From contig WGCV01000049.1 in the NCBI GenBank assembly GCA_015493615.1, positions 1 through 33,652 of the forward strand: DNA of 33,652 nt, given 5' to 3'. This document shows positions 17,278 through 26,539 of the stretch, piece after piece. The position numbers were made by a program, and so were the translations under genes. This DNA comes from Melioribacteraceae bacterium. GTDB taxonomy: Bacteria; Bacteroidota; Ignavibacteria; Ignavibacteriales; Melioribacteraceae. Within the stretch, counting starts at the first letter, position 1; every line of letters begins with the position of its first letter. Under the pieces are notes generated by a model. The model was given only the letters and a program-made list of their open reading frames with translations, searched no databases and had not been told where the DNA came from.

Positions 17278-19359
17278 TCATTTCAAAATCATCATTTTCT
17301 TTGTCAAACTCATTCTTCCGGCTTCCAACCGATAAAAATAAATTCCAGCCGGGAGTTTATCTATATATTCCGACGGATTAAAGATTACGGAATAATTTCC
17401 CGCGGTTTGATATTTATTCACAATTACAGCTACTTCGCGACCGAGTATATCGTAAACTTTAAGTCTAACCCGGTAAGCCGAAACGCCGCCCGCTAAATCT
17501 AAATTCGGAATTGAGTAAGATATCGTCGTTGAGCCGCTTCCCTTTCCTTCGCCATTAACATAAAAAGGATTGGGATAATTTTGATTTAACTTAAAACCGT
17601 CCGGCTGTAAATTATCATCCACCGAATTGAAATTGTTAAATGCAACGGTGTCGAGCGTTTGAAACTCGTTCATCGTTAAAGTATAATAGCGGTTTTCAGA
17701 TTCCATAACGAGGTTGCCTGTCTCTTGAACTCCGAATCTGTAAATCAGCTGAGAACCGGCGTCGTCGAAATCAAAAGTCAAAGTCAATTCATAAACTCCG
17801 TCTCCGTCGTCGTCGGTCATCGGCTCGCTGTTGGTTGAACCGCTCAACGGCGGTATGTTTCCGCGAATAATAACTTCGTCTCCGCTCCCCAGATTAACTC
17901 CGCTCATATCAACGAGAAACGTTACGTTCAAATCGGCTCCGAGCGTAACCTTCTTCGGATAGGAATAATCCCACCAGATTCCGTCGCGATGCGCTCTAAC
18001 TCTGTAATAATAACTTCGCATATTTGACACGGTTACAGTGTAAAACGAATCCGGAATTGAGCTTGAAAGCGTTGTGTAAGGTCCGCCGAACTGCGTAGAC
18101 TGCTGAAGCTGATAATAGTCGGCGTTTTCGTGAACGCTTCTCTGCCACGATAAAACAAACGTAAGGGAATCAATCCTTTCAACTTCGGCGTTAATCATCG
18201 GCGAGGGAACAATCCCTTTCACCGCTCCCACAACCGTATTGTAGCCGCTCATGTTCCAATTGCCGGAAATATCGTACCAACCGATGTAATCTCCGTACCA
18301 CCCCGGATTGACATGGTAATAGTTGTTCGTTTCGGAATAACCGTCAACAACCGCCGCATGTCCGATTCCTGTTCCGGTAATAGAAATGATTCCGGGACGG
18401 GCGTCGAGCATGTTATTCTTAAGCTCGTTCCAAAATCCCGAAGAGCCGGAACTTTTGTAATGTCCGCTGAAACGGAAATAATTTTTCAAAGCGTAAGGAG
18501 CGTCCGACGTACTTGCGGTTGAGCCGTTTGCTTCAAAATCCATATTAACGCTTACGGAAGTATGATAGGTTAAAAGTCCCGCTGCCTGCCGTTGCGCGTC
18601 GGTTGGCAGAACGTTTTCATATTGGTCAAGAGTGTTTGCCCAATCGTAAAAAGTATTGTAAAAATCGGCAAAATGGTAACCGGTATTATTATCCGTATAA
18701 CCGTGGCTTCCCAATCCGCGGACGGGCCATTTGTAATAATTTAATATCTGCGCCATTGCCGTCGCTACGCATCCCGAGGGCCAATGATTGGGAGTGTAGT
18801 AATTATAAAGGGGTTCGCCGTTTACGTAACCTTGTCCCCAATCGGAATTTAAGAACGGTCCGTAAATTTCTTTCGGGATTCCTTTCTCCCACGGAAAAGA
18901 CTCATCCGACAAATAGATATTCCATTCCGAATGATTCTTTCTCAGAACTTCTTCCGGTATTGCGTTATCCGATAAAGCTCTTTGATGATTTTTATATTTT
19001 TCAATCAGAAAATTGTAAACAAAATTATCTTTGCTGAAAAAGTCCGATTTGATTTCCCCTTTTTCCGAGTAACCAATAACCGGAGAAAAATTTTCATCGG
19101 TTGAAATTAAAATAAACCCTTGCGGACTTAAATTAACTGCCCAAGCAACAACATCACCGGAAGATTTTACAGCTTTAATCTCTTTGACGGAATAATCATT
19201 TGAAATATCAAAATCGAGCGTCAAAAAATTATTCTTGAGCCAATTTAACGCCAACTGGCTTATCTCCTTTTTAGTAACATTCCCGGCAAAAGCCGAAACC
19301 GATAAAAGCAAAACAATCGATATTACAAATTTTATTTTCTTCATCTTATTTTTTATCAT
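17278..19359 (-). CDS. C10 family (streptopain-like) cysteine protease with T9SS sorting domain
   Basis: Secreted papain-fold endopeptidase. After a signal peptide (about 1-25) comes a Spi-type propeptide (about 28-130, with VNLSPQGFILISTDEN). The C10 catalytic domain has NHWPSGCVATAMAQILNYY with nucleophile Cys197, and GTGIGHAAVVDGYSE with His334, followed by the HVNPGWYGDYIGWY segment. Downstream are a fibronectin-III-like domain (about 395-470), a beta domain opening NVTFLVDMSGVNLG (about 475-575), and a T9SS sorting domain (NQNYPNPF, LPAGIYFYRL). ATG at 19359 overlaps the preceding gene by 14 nt; ATG at 19344, directly after that stop codon, gives an MKKIKF start and is equally plausible. 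It is the last gene of the nine-gene run and likely supplies extracellular proteolysis. Confidence 0.92.
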   Translation of the reverse strand: MIKNKMKKIKFVISIVLLLSVSAFAGNVTKKEISQLALNWLKNNFLTLDFDISNDYSVKEIKAVKSSGDVVAWAVNLSPQGFILISTDENFSPVIGYSEKGEIKSDFFSKDNFVYNFLIEKYKNHQRALSDNAIPEEVLRKNHSEWNIYLSDESFPWEKGIPKEIYGPFLNSDWGQGYVNGEPLYNYYTPNHWPSGCVATAMAQILNYYKWPVRGLGSHGYTDNNTGYHFADFYNTFYDWANTLDQYENVLPTDAQRQAAGLLTYHTSVSVNMDFEANGSTASTSDAPYALKNYFRFSGHYKSSGSSGFWNELKNNMLDARPGIISITGTGIGHAAVVDGYSETNNYYHVNPGWYGDYIGWYDISGNWNMSGYNTVVGAVKGIVPSPMINAEVERIDSLTFVLSWQRSVHENADYYQLQQSTQFGGPYTTLSSSIPDSFYTVTVSNMRSYYYRVRAHRDGIWWDYSYPKKVTLGADLNVTFLVDMSGVNLGSGDEVIIRGNIPPLSGSTNSEPMTDDDGDGVYELTLTFDFDDAGSQLIYRFGVQETGNLVMESENRYYTLTMNEFQTLDTVAFNNFNSVDDNLQPDGFKLNQNYPNPFYVNGEGKGSGSTTISYSIPNLDLAGGVSAYRVRLKVYDILGREVAVIVNKYQTAGNYSVIFNPSEYIDKLPAGIYFYRLEAGRMSLTKKMMILK

Positions 19360-21301
19360 AAACGCATCTGAATCCGAGATTAACCAAACCCTTGTCAGGA
19401 TTGATTCCCAGTCGCATAGTGCTTCTCAAAACGGCGTACTCGGTGTCCCAAGCTCCTCCTCTGATTGATTTCATCGTAGCTGTCGAATCCTTAATAAACG
19501 GGTTCTTAACCGGAGCGCTTCCCAACTTCTTATAAATTCCGTAAACGTAGTCGTCCGCCGTCCATTCCCAGACGTTTCCGCTCATATCCTTAACTCCGTA
19601 ATAGCTCGACGTTTTGTAGTAACCGACCGGAGTAGTCCCCGGCATGTTGAATTCAAACGGGTCGTCCGTTCTATCGTAATTTGCCAAGTTTTTTTTCATC
19701 ATGTCGGATCTGACCGAGTAGAAAGATTTTTTATTCTTGCGGTAATCCCAGCTTGCCGCTTTTTCCCATTCAGCTTCGGTCGGCAATCTTCCTCCGTAAT
19801 ATTTTGCATATTCCGACGCTCCCCAATATGTAGCCAATATTACGGGAAAATACTTTCTGTTTTTCTTTACCTTAAATTTATTGCGCTTGAAGAAAATCTC
19901 CGCATAAGGGTTGCCGGCGTCGTAAAGAATTTTTGAATTCCGATTCAAAATAACTTTTCCGTTTTTAACGCTGATTTTATCCTTTGATAAGTAGTTATTT
20001 AAGAACTTGGCAAACTTGTAATTACTCACTTCATATTTATCGATAAAATAAGAATCGAGATAAACCTCGTGCGCGGGTTTTTCACAACTCCAAACCTCTT
20101 CGCTGTTCGTTCCCATTACAAACTTTCCAGCCGGAATTTTAACTCTTGCGTTTATATCTTTCGGGCGAGAGACTCTGCCGGTAAAAGGTTTTTCATTCTT
20201 CCGCGAAGTAAAAATCGAATCGCGGACAAACGAATACAAATCCGTTAAAAGCCGCGCCGTTTTATCCTGCGCTTTCAGCGGGATGCGCATCGTGTTGGGA
20301 GTTTCGAAATGCAATCCGTTTCTGAGAAAATCTCTTCTGAGCGCGCCGTACGTCCGAGCGCCGAGTCCGGTGTAAAAAAAGTGAAGTTTTACGCCGTCGT
20401 AATAATAGACTTTGTCCTCGGGTAAATTACCGAAATATAAATCGGGCGGATTCTTGTAGTAATTTTTTCTGTTGCGATAGTAAAAAGCTTTAATTCTTCT
20501 TAATTCCGCATCTGAAAATCCCATGCCCATTCCCTCGATAACGGGACGCTCGATTTTCCGTCCGTCCGGATATTTCACCGTTAAATCATGTCCGTGAAAA
20601 CTGCAGTACAACTTAAACCGTTCTCCGTATTTCATTTTACTGTTCGTAAGAACGCTGTCCTGAAAAACTTTATATTTTGCTTCCGCCGCTTTATTCCATT
20701 CCCTAACGGGGATTACGCCTCTGTTTCCCTTTTTCGGCTCCTTCATCAACGGACGGTTGCAGTCGTACCAAATTCCTCGATATGAAACTCTGCATCCGTA
20801 CGCGGCGGTCGAAGGAATTCCGGAAAGCCGCGTCATCTTCTTTACTACCGCGCCGGTTTCGTTATCGCAGTCGCCATGCGGCGCGCCGTAAGCGTAGCCC
20901 TTCCATTTTGAAAGAACGCCGTGATAATTTTCAACCTTAAAAGCGATTGGTTTAGGAGAAAGCGAAGTTTCGCTTAATTTGATTTTTTTTATTTTTATCG
21001 AATTGAAGCCGGACTTAAATTTAAAAGCCTCCGCAATTTCTTTATGAACGGCAAACTCGTTATCCTTCCCGAAAAACATGTAAGGACGCAAATCCATTTG
21101 ATAACCGTTGGACAAAATACGGATCGGCGTTCCTTCTTTAATTCCGTTTTCCTTAATGAAATTCCTGCTGAAAAATATGGAAGGTCCCAGCTGTCTTGTC
21201 GCGACGGGAGGTTTAACTAATTTCAAATTGAATGAATTATTGCCGGAACATGAAAATGAAATTACCGCAATTAAAATTATCAGACTAAGCTTCTTTAGCA
21301 T
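19346..21301 (-). CDS. Lipoprotein with N-formylglutamate-amidohydrolase-like and SUMF1 (FGE-like) halves
   Basis: A 651-residue predicted lipoprotein: the N-terminus ends SFSC, giving lipidation at Cys18. Residues 120-360 resemble the N-formylglutamate amidohydrolase/zinc-peptidase-like fold: APHGDCDNETG (140-150, His142 with acidic residues), RGIWYDCNRP (175-184), SFHGHD (234-239) and HFETPNTMRIP (331-341), in the order expected for metal ligands and the catalytic acid. Residues 386-651 are a SUMF1/FGE-sulfatase domain (IPAGKFVMGTNS, LPTEAEWEKAA, DMSGNVWEWT, SIRGGAWDT, NLGFRC). The active cysteine pair of true formylglycine-generating enzymes is missing (T/V-type residues after RGGAW), so this half is probably structural, as in GldJ/GldK lipoproteins. 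A perfect AAGGAGGAG site precedes the ATG. It overlaps both neighbours. The N-terminal assignment is tentative. Confidence 0.75.
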   Translation of the reverse strand: MLKKLSLIILIAVISFSCSGNNSFNLKLVKPPVATRQLGPSIFFSRNFIKENGIKEGTPIRILSNGYQMDLRPYMFFGKDNEFAVHKEIAEAFKFKSGFNSIKIKKIKLSETSLSPKPIAFKVENYHGVLSKWKGYAYGAPHGDCDNETGAVVKKMTRLSGIPSTAAYGCRVSYRGIWYDCNRPLMKEPKKGNRGVIPVREWNKAAEAKYKVFQDSVLTNSKMKYGERFKLYCSFHGHDLTVKYPDGRKIERPVIEGMGMGFSDAELRRIKAFYYRNRKNYYKNPPDLYFGNLPEDKVYYYDGVKLHFFYTGLGARTYGALRRDFLRNGLHFETPNTMRIPLKAQDKTARLLTDLYSFVRDSIFTSRKNEKPFTGRVSRPKDINARVKIPAGKFVMGTNSEEVWSCEKPAHEVYLDSYFIDKYEVSNYKFAKFLNNYLSKDKISVKNGKVILNRNSKILYDAGNPYAEIFFKRNKFKVKKNRKYFPVILATYWGASEYAKYYGGRLPTEAEWEKAASWDYRKNKKSFYSVRSDMMKKNLANYDRTDDPFEFNMPGTTPVGYYKTSSYYGVKDMSGNVWEWTADDYVYGIYKKLGSAPVKNPFIKDSTATMKSIRGGAWDTEYAVLRSTMRLGINPDKGLVNLGFRCVYDKK

Positions 21302-22427
21302 AGCTTAGCTCCTCCTTATTTTCTTTACTCAAATAGCCGAGGGCAAACTCTTCCATTGACTTGTACATCGGCAAAATTTTATCAATTAAAATGTGTTCGT
21401 TATCGCCGTGATGATCTTCCCCGACCATCTTAACAATCACAATCGGGACTCCGGCGTTAGCGTAAAACCGCGCGTCGGAAGAGCCGTTTTCCGTTCTTAA
21501 TGCAATTTCTCTTCCGAAATTCTTTTCCATAATCTCTTTAAGCTCAAGAGCGTAGGGAGAATCGGGATTTATGAATACCCGTTCACTTTTAACAAAAGGA
21601 GTAATTTCCGAATAGTTAAATTCGTCTTTTATCTTCTCGATCAGCTCATCGGTCGTAATATCTTCAGTAAAATAGATTGTGATTTTGGCTTCCGCCAAGT
21701 CCGGAGTATAAAACTCCTTGTTATGAACTTTAACGTCGTAAACGGCATAAGTTGTATGCCAATTATCTTCGTCGGTTGCGCTGCCGTTTTCGGAAAAAAG
21801 CTTATCTAATTTTTTATAATCGTCAACAAACAAATCAAAAGCGTTTTTCCCTTTCCACGGATAGGGATGCCGGTCGGGATTCGCCTCGGTTTTCATCCTG
21901 AATTTTAAGATGCCCTTCTCCCCGTAGATTACTGAGTAATTATATCCGCCGTCGCCGTTAAAGAGTAATTCGGCGGAGTATCCCAGTTCCGCCATTTTCT
22001 CTGCGCCGTTCTCGCTTCCGATTTCCTCGTCAAAAGTAATTATCAGACCAACGTCCAGGTCGGGATTATCCTTAACAAATTTCATCGCCAAAGCCACAAA
22101 AGACTTCATATCAACGCTCCCGCGTCCGTAAAGTTTATTTCCCTCAATGAGCGGCGTAAACTGTTCATCCTTTCCGTTAACAACATCAAGATGCCCTTGG
22201 AATAACAGCTTGGGACGTTTTGTTTCTCGCGCTGCAATAAACAAAGCTGGAAAACCGTTGAACGAATGTTCATTAATTACAACGCCGCTGTCGGAAAAAT
22301 AGCTTTTAACAAAGTTTACCGTCTTCTTAAATTCAGTAAAATTTTTCGGCGTCGTCTTAAACGAAATCATTTTTTTTATCAGTTCAAGTAATTCGATTTC
22401 CCTTTTGTCAATATTTCTATTTTGCAT
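21285..22427 (-). CDS. M20 family metallopeptidase (ArgE/DapE-like)
   Basis: Two-zinc M20 hydrolase, cytoplasmic (no signal peptide), acting on a small peptide or N-acylated amino acid. Ligands are in the usual order: GHLDVV (His79, Asp81), GRGSVDMK (Asp106), ITFDEEIGSENG (catalytic Glu134, metal Glu135), NGDGG (Asp159), and a C-terminal histidine in EDHHGDNEH (about His345). Length 380 is normal for ArgE/DapE deacylases, but neither biosynthetic role has support from neighbours; a dipeptidase role fits the adjacent peptide transporter better. The ATG lies within the last codons of the XRE gene (11-nt overlap) and its end overlaps the lipoprotein gene by 17 nt. Confidence 0.88.
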   Translation of the reverse strand: MQNRNIDKREIELLELIKKMISFKTTPKNFTEFKKTVNFVKSYFSDSGVVINEHSFNGFPALFIAARETKRPKLLFQGHLDVVNGKDEQFTPLIEGNKLYGRGSVDMKSFVALAMKFVKDNPDLDVGLIITFDEEIGSENGAEKMAELGYSAELLFNGDGGYNYSVIYGEKGILKFRMKTEANPDRHPYPWKGKNAFDLFVDDYKKLDKLFSENGSATDEDNWHTTYAVYDVKVHNKEFYTPDLAEAKITIYFTEDITTDELIEKIKDEFNYSEITPFVKSERVFINPDSPYALELKEIMEKNFGREIALRTENGSSDARFYANAGVPIVIVKMVGEDHHGDNEHILIDKILPMYKSMEEFALGYLSKENKEELSYAKEA

Positions 22428-23241
22428 TCAATTGGTCCTTAAAAAACTTTATTACCTCTTTCCTTTCGGAAATCTGCGCAAACTTGAACTTAAGCGCTTC
22501 GACTTCCGTAAGGAAATGATTCAAAATCGATTCGTGCGTCTGCCTGAAAAAAACGCTTCCCAAATCAAACAGAATTACCTCGCGATTGATTATTTCGTAG
22601 TTCACAAGAAAAAACTGGCGCGGAATAAGAACTACTTCAAAATTAAGCGCGTCGTTTTGCAACCTCTCTATCACTTGCTCGATGCTATCATAAACAAGTT
22701 TGGGGGTAAGCAAATCAAAAGGTGGACGAAGACTTATGTAGTCAATCAATTCGGAATAAACGACTATCTCAAGCCGCATTTTTTCCTTGTTTACAATAAC
22801 TTCCTTCCTCTTTTCAAAAGCGTTCAACGCGGCGCCGATATCCTTCTTCGGAAGCCGGTAAATCTTTTCAAGAAATTCTTTTCGTAATTCGGTTGACTGG
22901 TTAACAATACTAAGATTTCTCGAAACCGAGATCCTTTCTCCGCCGGTGGGACCGAACCAAATATTTTCAAATTCGGCATAACTCAAAGGAGCTTCGTGCG
23001 GGCTTGAAAATATAGGGAACGTATTAACTTCAATATCGAGAAGCGAATCTATGCTTAAATGAAGTTCCCGGCTTATCGCGCTAAGTTTTTCCACGCTTGC
23101 GTGATGATGCCCGTTTAAAATCGAATACAACGTCTGAAGTTCAATTCCGGTCCGGCTTGCAAGCTCTTTAACTGAAATATTATAGGAATTCATCGCCTGA
23201 CGAATTTTTTTTCCTAATTTTGCTATGTCAATTTCACTCAC
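22417..23241 (-). CDS. XRE-family helix-turn-helix regulator with unrecognised C-terminal domain
   Basis: DNA-binding regulator. Residues 7-69 form a Cro/CI-type HTH (KLGKKIRQAMNSYNISVKEL, then SRTGIELQTLYSILNGHHHASVEKLSAISREL). The remaining 200 residues are not a domain I can name; they contain aromatic and acidic stretches such as LSYAEFENIWFGPTGGERI and FEVVLIPRQFFLVNYEII, suggesting an alpha/beta ligand-sensing or dimerisation module. Start is GTG at 23241, overlapping the previous stop by 8 nt. Being inside the transporter/protease run, it is a natural candidate to control it, possibly through the inverted repeat at 32749-32768; there is no direct proof. Confidence 0.8.
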   Translation of the reverse strand: MSEIDIAKLGKKIRQAMNSYNISVKELASRTGIELQTLYSILNGHHHASVEKLSAISRELHLSIDSLLDIEVNTFPIFSSPHEAPLSYAEFENIWFGPTGGERISVSRNLSIVNQSTELRKEFLEKIYRLPKKDIGAALNAFEKRKEVIVNKEKMRLEIVVYSELIDYISLRPPFDLLTPKLVYDSIEQVIERLQNDALNFEVVLIPRQFFLVNYEIINREVILFDLGSVFFRQTHESILNHFLTEVEALKFKFAQISERKEVIKFFKDQLNAK

Positions 23242-23752
23242 TTTTTATCTCTTTTAATTCGTTAATGCAATCGTTTAATATAATAATTGATTCGTTAAAA
23301 CTCTCTTTTGCCGCTTTGATATAGCCGTCTATCGCCGCGGATACCGCGCGGTTCATCTTCCTTTCTGCGTTGGCGTAAATCGAAATTAAATTAGTATAGT
23401 TTTCAATTTTAATTTCATTGATTAAAGCAAAACGAGCTTCCTCAATATCAGGCTGCGCATCGGTAAATACTTCTTCGATTTTTTCCTTATCGTCGTAAGT
23501 TAAGTTCACTTTATAATATTCACAAAGCTCGGCTAACTTATAAAACTTCTGCAGCAATAAATCGGAACTGACCCCCTCCTCCCCCTTTTTTTCAATATTT
23601 CTTTTTTTCAATTTTCTATCAATCAGAATGGCAATAATCATTACAAAAGACGCCGCCGAAAATCCCGTCCAGTTTATTTCAGCGCCGGAAGCAAAGATAG
23701 CGGCTGCAAATAATGAAACAGCTATTACGATATATAAAGCGACAAATATCAT
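23234..23752 (-). CDS. Hypothetical two-TM protein with cytoplasmic helical domain
   Basis: I do not recognise this 172-residue protein. It has two hydrophobic helices close together (about 3-23 and 31-45), then the basic stretch RKLKKRNIEKK, then about 115 residues of charged helical sequence (LLLQKFYKLAELCEYYKVNL, NEIKIENYTNLISIYANAER). By the positive-inside rule the long helical part is cytoplasmic. It starts one base after the OPT transporter stop with GGA ahead of the ATG, and overlaps the XRE gene by 8 nt. Placement suggests an accessory to the transporter or a membrane input for the regulator; both are guesses. Confidence 0.75.
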   Translation of the reverse strand: MIFVALYIVIAVSLFAAAIFASGAEINWTGFSAASFVMIIAILIDRKLKKRNIEKKGEEGVSSDLLLQKFYKLAELCEYYKVNLTYDDKEKIEEVFTDAQPDIEEARFALINEIKIENYTNLISIYANAERKMNRAVSAAIDGYIKAAKESFNESIIILNDCINELKEIKSE

Positions 23753-23753
23753 T

Positions 23754-25487
23754 TTATCCGAAAACCGTTATTAATGCAAAAACAATAATCATAAGGGCTT
23801 CGCCGAGAATCAGTCCAGCCGAAAATGGAATCCCTTTATTTTCAACCCAATGCTTACCCTTCCACCTCATGAATATTACGCTTAGGATACTTCCGAGTCC
23901 GTACGGCAAAATATACTTCATCGAAAGATACATTGCGATTCCCATAATTACTCCAAGCCCGGGAATAGAAGTAAATGAAAGTATCGCTCCGATAATTCCC
24001 CCGGCAAGAAATTTATCCGCAGGCACATTGCCGTCCACAACAGAATCAATAGTCGCCCCGAGCGCAACAGCTTGCGGCGCTTCGATGTCCGTGCCCGGTC
24101 CGAATCCCGGGAGACGATTTCCCGTTGCGGGATCGATTCCGCCGGAGTTCCAAATAAGCAGCATTACGGATAACGAAATCACAGGACCTATGCCGGCTAC
24201 AAGAAGCTGAAGCGTTTGCTGTTTAATCGGCATGCTTCCCACAAGATGCCCCGTTTTCAAATCCTGCATCATATCTGCGCTTTCCGCAATAGCGACCGAT
24301 ACCGCCGCTCCGATTAACACCGCCGTTGTTACTTCATCGGAACTGAGAAAAAGCATAAGGATTGCAACCGCAATTAAACTCATTCCGCTAATCGGCGTCC
24401 AGTCTGTCATTCCCGTAGCCTGCGAAACGATAATTCCGGCAAACATCAACCAAATTGTACTTACAATTGAGATTAGTATTGCTGTCGGGAGAGAAATATC
24501 CGAAGTAAAATAACTTGAAGCCACAAAGAGCAAAAACGCGAGGAAGATTACTTTGTAAAGAACCGACAAGGAAAGTTCCTCCTTGCCGGAACTTCCAACG
24601 GCGGAATAACTAAAACTTTTGAAAGTCGCTTTTATCGCGGGAATAATAAGAACTATGCTCATTAACGAACCGCCAATAAGCATTCCGATACCGAGCGGGC
24701 GGGTTACGGCGGAGTGAACAAACGATGAAAAATCGGCTTCGGCGATATTCGGCGGGATCATCCCGAGAGAAATGATAACGGGTGTAATAAGCCAATAAGC
24801 CAAAATTCCGCCGGCGAGTACGAACAGTCCGTTGCGTCCCGCAATAAAGCCGATTCCCAAACTAAGCAGGGACACCGCCCAAATATTGTTGATGTAATCG
24901 GGAAGATGAAACAACGGATTTAAATCAAAACTTGCGGGAATAATTTGAGGAAGACCCATAGTCGGGAATTTAATTATAAAGTAAACGGAAGCCGAAATTA
25001 TTCCGCCCCACAACAGTAGTTTTGATTTCTGCAAACCTTCCGCGGGCGAGCGAAGAATTGACGCGATTGCGGTTCCCGACGGAAAGCGAAGACGGTCAAC
25101 GTCAATCATCTGTTTCCGAAGCGGAATAATAAAACCGACTCCAAGAATTGCACCCGCAACGGCAGCCGCAAGCACCCACCAGAAATTAAATTCCGCGCCT
25201 CTGATTAAAAGCACCGGCACGGTAAAAATTACTCCCGCGGTTGAAGTGTTAACTCCCGATGCCACGGTCTGAATTATGTTGTTCTCAATTATTGTTCCCC
25301 GCTTAAAAATCGCGCTCATTATTCCCCAGCCGAGAACCGCCGCAACCGGAGAGCCGTTAGTTGAAAAGCCGAGCACCAAAGCCGCATAGGAAAAACTAGC
25401 CGTCATTAAGATTCCGATAAAAAGTCCTACCGCTACGCCGAGCGGCGTATAATCTTTGTACTCGCTATTCTCGTGAGGATTATTCAT
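23754..25487 (-). CDS. OPT family oligopeptide transporter
   Basis: Integral inner-membrane transporter of the OPT/YSL family, whose members move small peptides or metal chelates, usually with protons. The 577-residue protein is hydrophobic throughout, with roughly 14 membrane segments. Family marks are NNIIQTVASGVNTSTAGVIF (about 69-88), DRLRFPSGTAIASILRSP (131-148) and the repeat-like MTDWTPISGMSL and MMQDLKTGHLVG segments. Its ATG shares a base with the stop of the PorV-like gene (TAATG). With a secreted protease, TonB receptor and M20 peptidase in the same run, peptide import is the best reading; metal-chelate import remains possible. Confidence 0.9.
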   Translation of the reverse strand: MNNPHENSEYKDYTPLGVAVGLFIGILMTASFSYAALVLGFSTNGSPVAAVLGWGIMSAIFKRGTIIENNIIQTVASGVNTSTAGVIFTVPVLLIRGAEFNFWWVLAAAVAGAILGVGFIIPLRKQMIDVDRLRFPSGTAIASILRSPAEGLQKSKLLLWGGIISASVYFIIKFPTMGLPQIIPASFDLNPLFHLPDYINNIWAVSLLSLGIGFIAGRNGLFVLAGGILAYWLITPVIISLGMIPPNIAEADFSSFVHSAVTRPLGIGMLIGGSLMSIVLIIPAIKATFKSFSYSAVGSSGKEELSLSVLYKVIFLAFLLFVASSYFTSDISLPTAILISIVSTIWLMFAGIIVSQATGMTDWTPISGMSLIAVAILMLFLSSDEVTTAVLIGAAVSVAIAESADMMQDLKTGHLVGSMPIKQQTLQLLVAGIGPVISLSVMLLIWNSGGIDPATGNRLPGFGPGTDIEAPQAVALGATIDSVVDGNVPADKFLAGGIIGAILSFTSIPGLGVIMGIAMYLSMKYILPYGLGSILSVIFMRWKGKHWVENKGIPFSAGLILGEALMIIVFALITVFG

Positions 25488-26530
25488 TAGAATCTAAATT
25501 CCAGTCCCATTATGTTAACGCCGCCTAAATCTCCGTAATTAACCCAAACATAATCGATAGAAACATCGCTATCGATAATTTGACTGAAGTTAAGTCCGAA
25601 ACCGGCGGAAAAATTTTGCGTATCATAAAAGAACCTGTAACCTGCGCGAAGATAAAAAATATCGTTCCATCCATATTCCGCGCCTATGTTGATTCTGAAC
25701 GGATCGTCAAAACTGTCGATGATGCTTCCCGAAAGGAGCAGCTTATGTTCCGCGTTTTTAATCCAGGTTGTTTTTCTTCCTACGACAACAGCCGAGACGC
25801 CGAGAGAAAAACTAGTCGGAAGCGGATACTTATCCATAGCTAATTCGGCTTTTGGGGAAGGACTTCCCGGGAAATCATCCGGTTTCCTTTTAAAGAATAA
25901 AAGATGCGGTCCGTCGGTTATTCCCATATCCGTCCCAAGATTAAGAATATTCATTCCGATTCTCAAACCGAGTTCGTCAATGTTGTAAATCGTCCCAATG
26001 TCGAATGCAAAATTCTGCGCCGTTTCCATCCAAATCCGCTCGTAAATATATTTTGCGGTAACGCCGACATGCACTCGGTCTGTCAGCTGTCTGGAATAGT
26101 TAAGCGCGATTACCGTATTGTTGGCGTCGAATGTTTCGCCGGTTCCCTCGGGATTCTGAATTGTCGTAACGTCCATTTCCCCAACCGATAAATACTGAAC
26201 CATAATCCCGATTCCGTCGTCGTCTGTAAGCGGGAAAGTCAATCCGGCAAAATGCCGCTGGATATCGGCGTACCGCTGCCCGAATTGATACTGCACAGTC
26301 GGTTTTTTAATTAACGATGTTCCCGCCGGATTCCAAAAAAGCGTCGAAGCGTCGTCGGCTACTCCCACATACGCTCCGCCCATCCCGATCGCCCGCGGGC
26401 CTACGTCCATTAGCAAAATATTCCCCGAAGTCGTCCCGATTTTAGAGCTTAAATCTTCCTGCCCATAACTTTGCGACACGGCAAACTGGAAAATAAATAA
26501 TATGTAAAATAAAAATCTGAAATTCTTCAT
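25487..26530 (-). CDS. PorV/PorQ family outer-membrane protein
   Basis: Predicted 14-strand FadL-like beta-barrel of the family that includes PorV and PorQ, T9SS components; PorV shuttles cargo to the cell-surface attachment step. Residues 1-24 are a signal peptide (cut near SYGQ). The hallmark GPRAIGMGGAYVGVADDAST (45-64) is followed by LFWNPAG (65-71). The end IMGLEFRF has the terminal aromatic residue of barrel proteins. I chose the ATG at 26530; the codon before it is TTG and unlikely. The gene lies right after the 1061-aa secreted protein and before the OPT transporter. Whether it is a dedicated export partner for its neighbour or a substrate porin is open. Confidence 0.88.
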   Translation of the reverse strand: MKNFRFLFYILFIFQFAVSQSYGQEDLSSKIGTTSGNILLMDVGPRAIGMGGAYVGVADDASTLFWNPAGTSLIKKPTVQYQFGQRYADIQRHFAGLTFPLTDDDGIGIMVQYLSVGEMDVTTIQNPEGTGETFDANNTVIALNYSRQLTDRVHVGVTAKYIYERIWMETAQNFAFDIGTIYNIDELGLRIGMNILNLGTDMGITDGPHLLFFKRKPDDFPGSPSPKAELAMDKYPLPTSFSLGVSAVVVGRKTTWIKNAEHKLLLSGSIIDSFDDPFRINIGAEYGWNDIFYLRAGYRFFYDTQNFSAGFGLNFSQIIDSDVSIDYVWVNYGDLGGVNIMGLEFRF

Positions 26531-26539
26531 CAATCAAAC

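Noticed and set aside
19346-20150. Formylglycine-generating enzyme activity for the SUMF1 domain
   Set aside because: The pair of catalytic cysteines after the GG-x-W position is missing, and no sulfatase gene is nearby.
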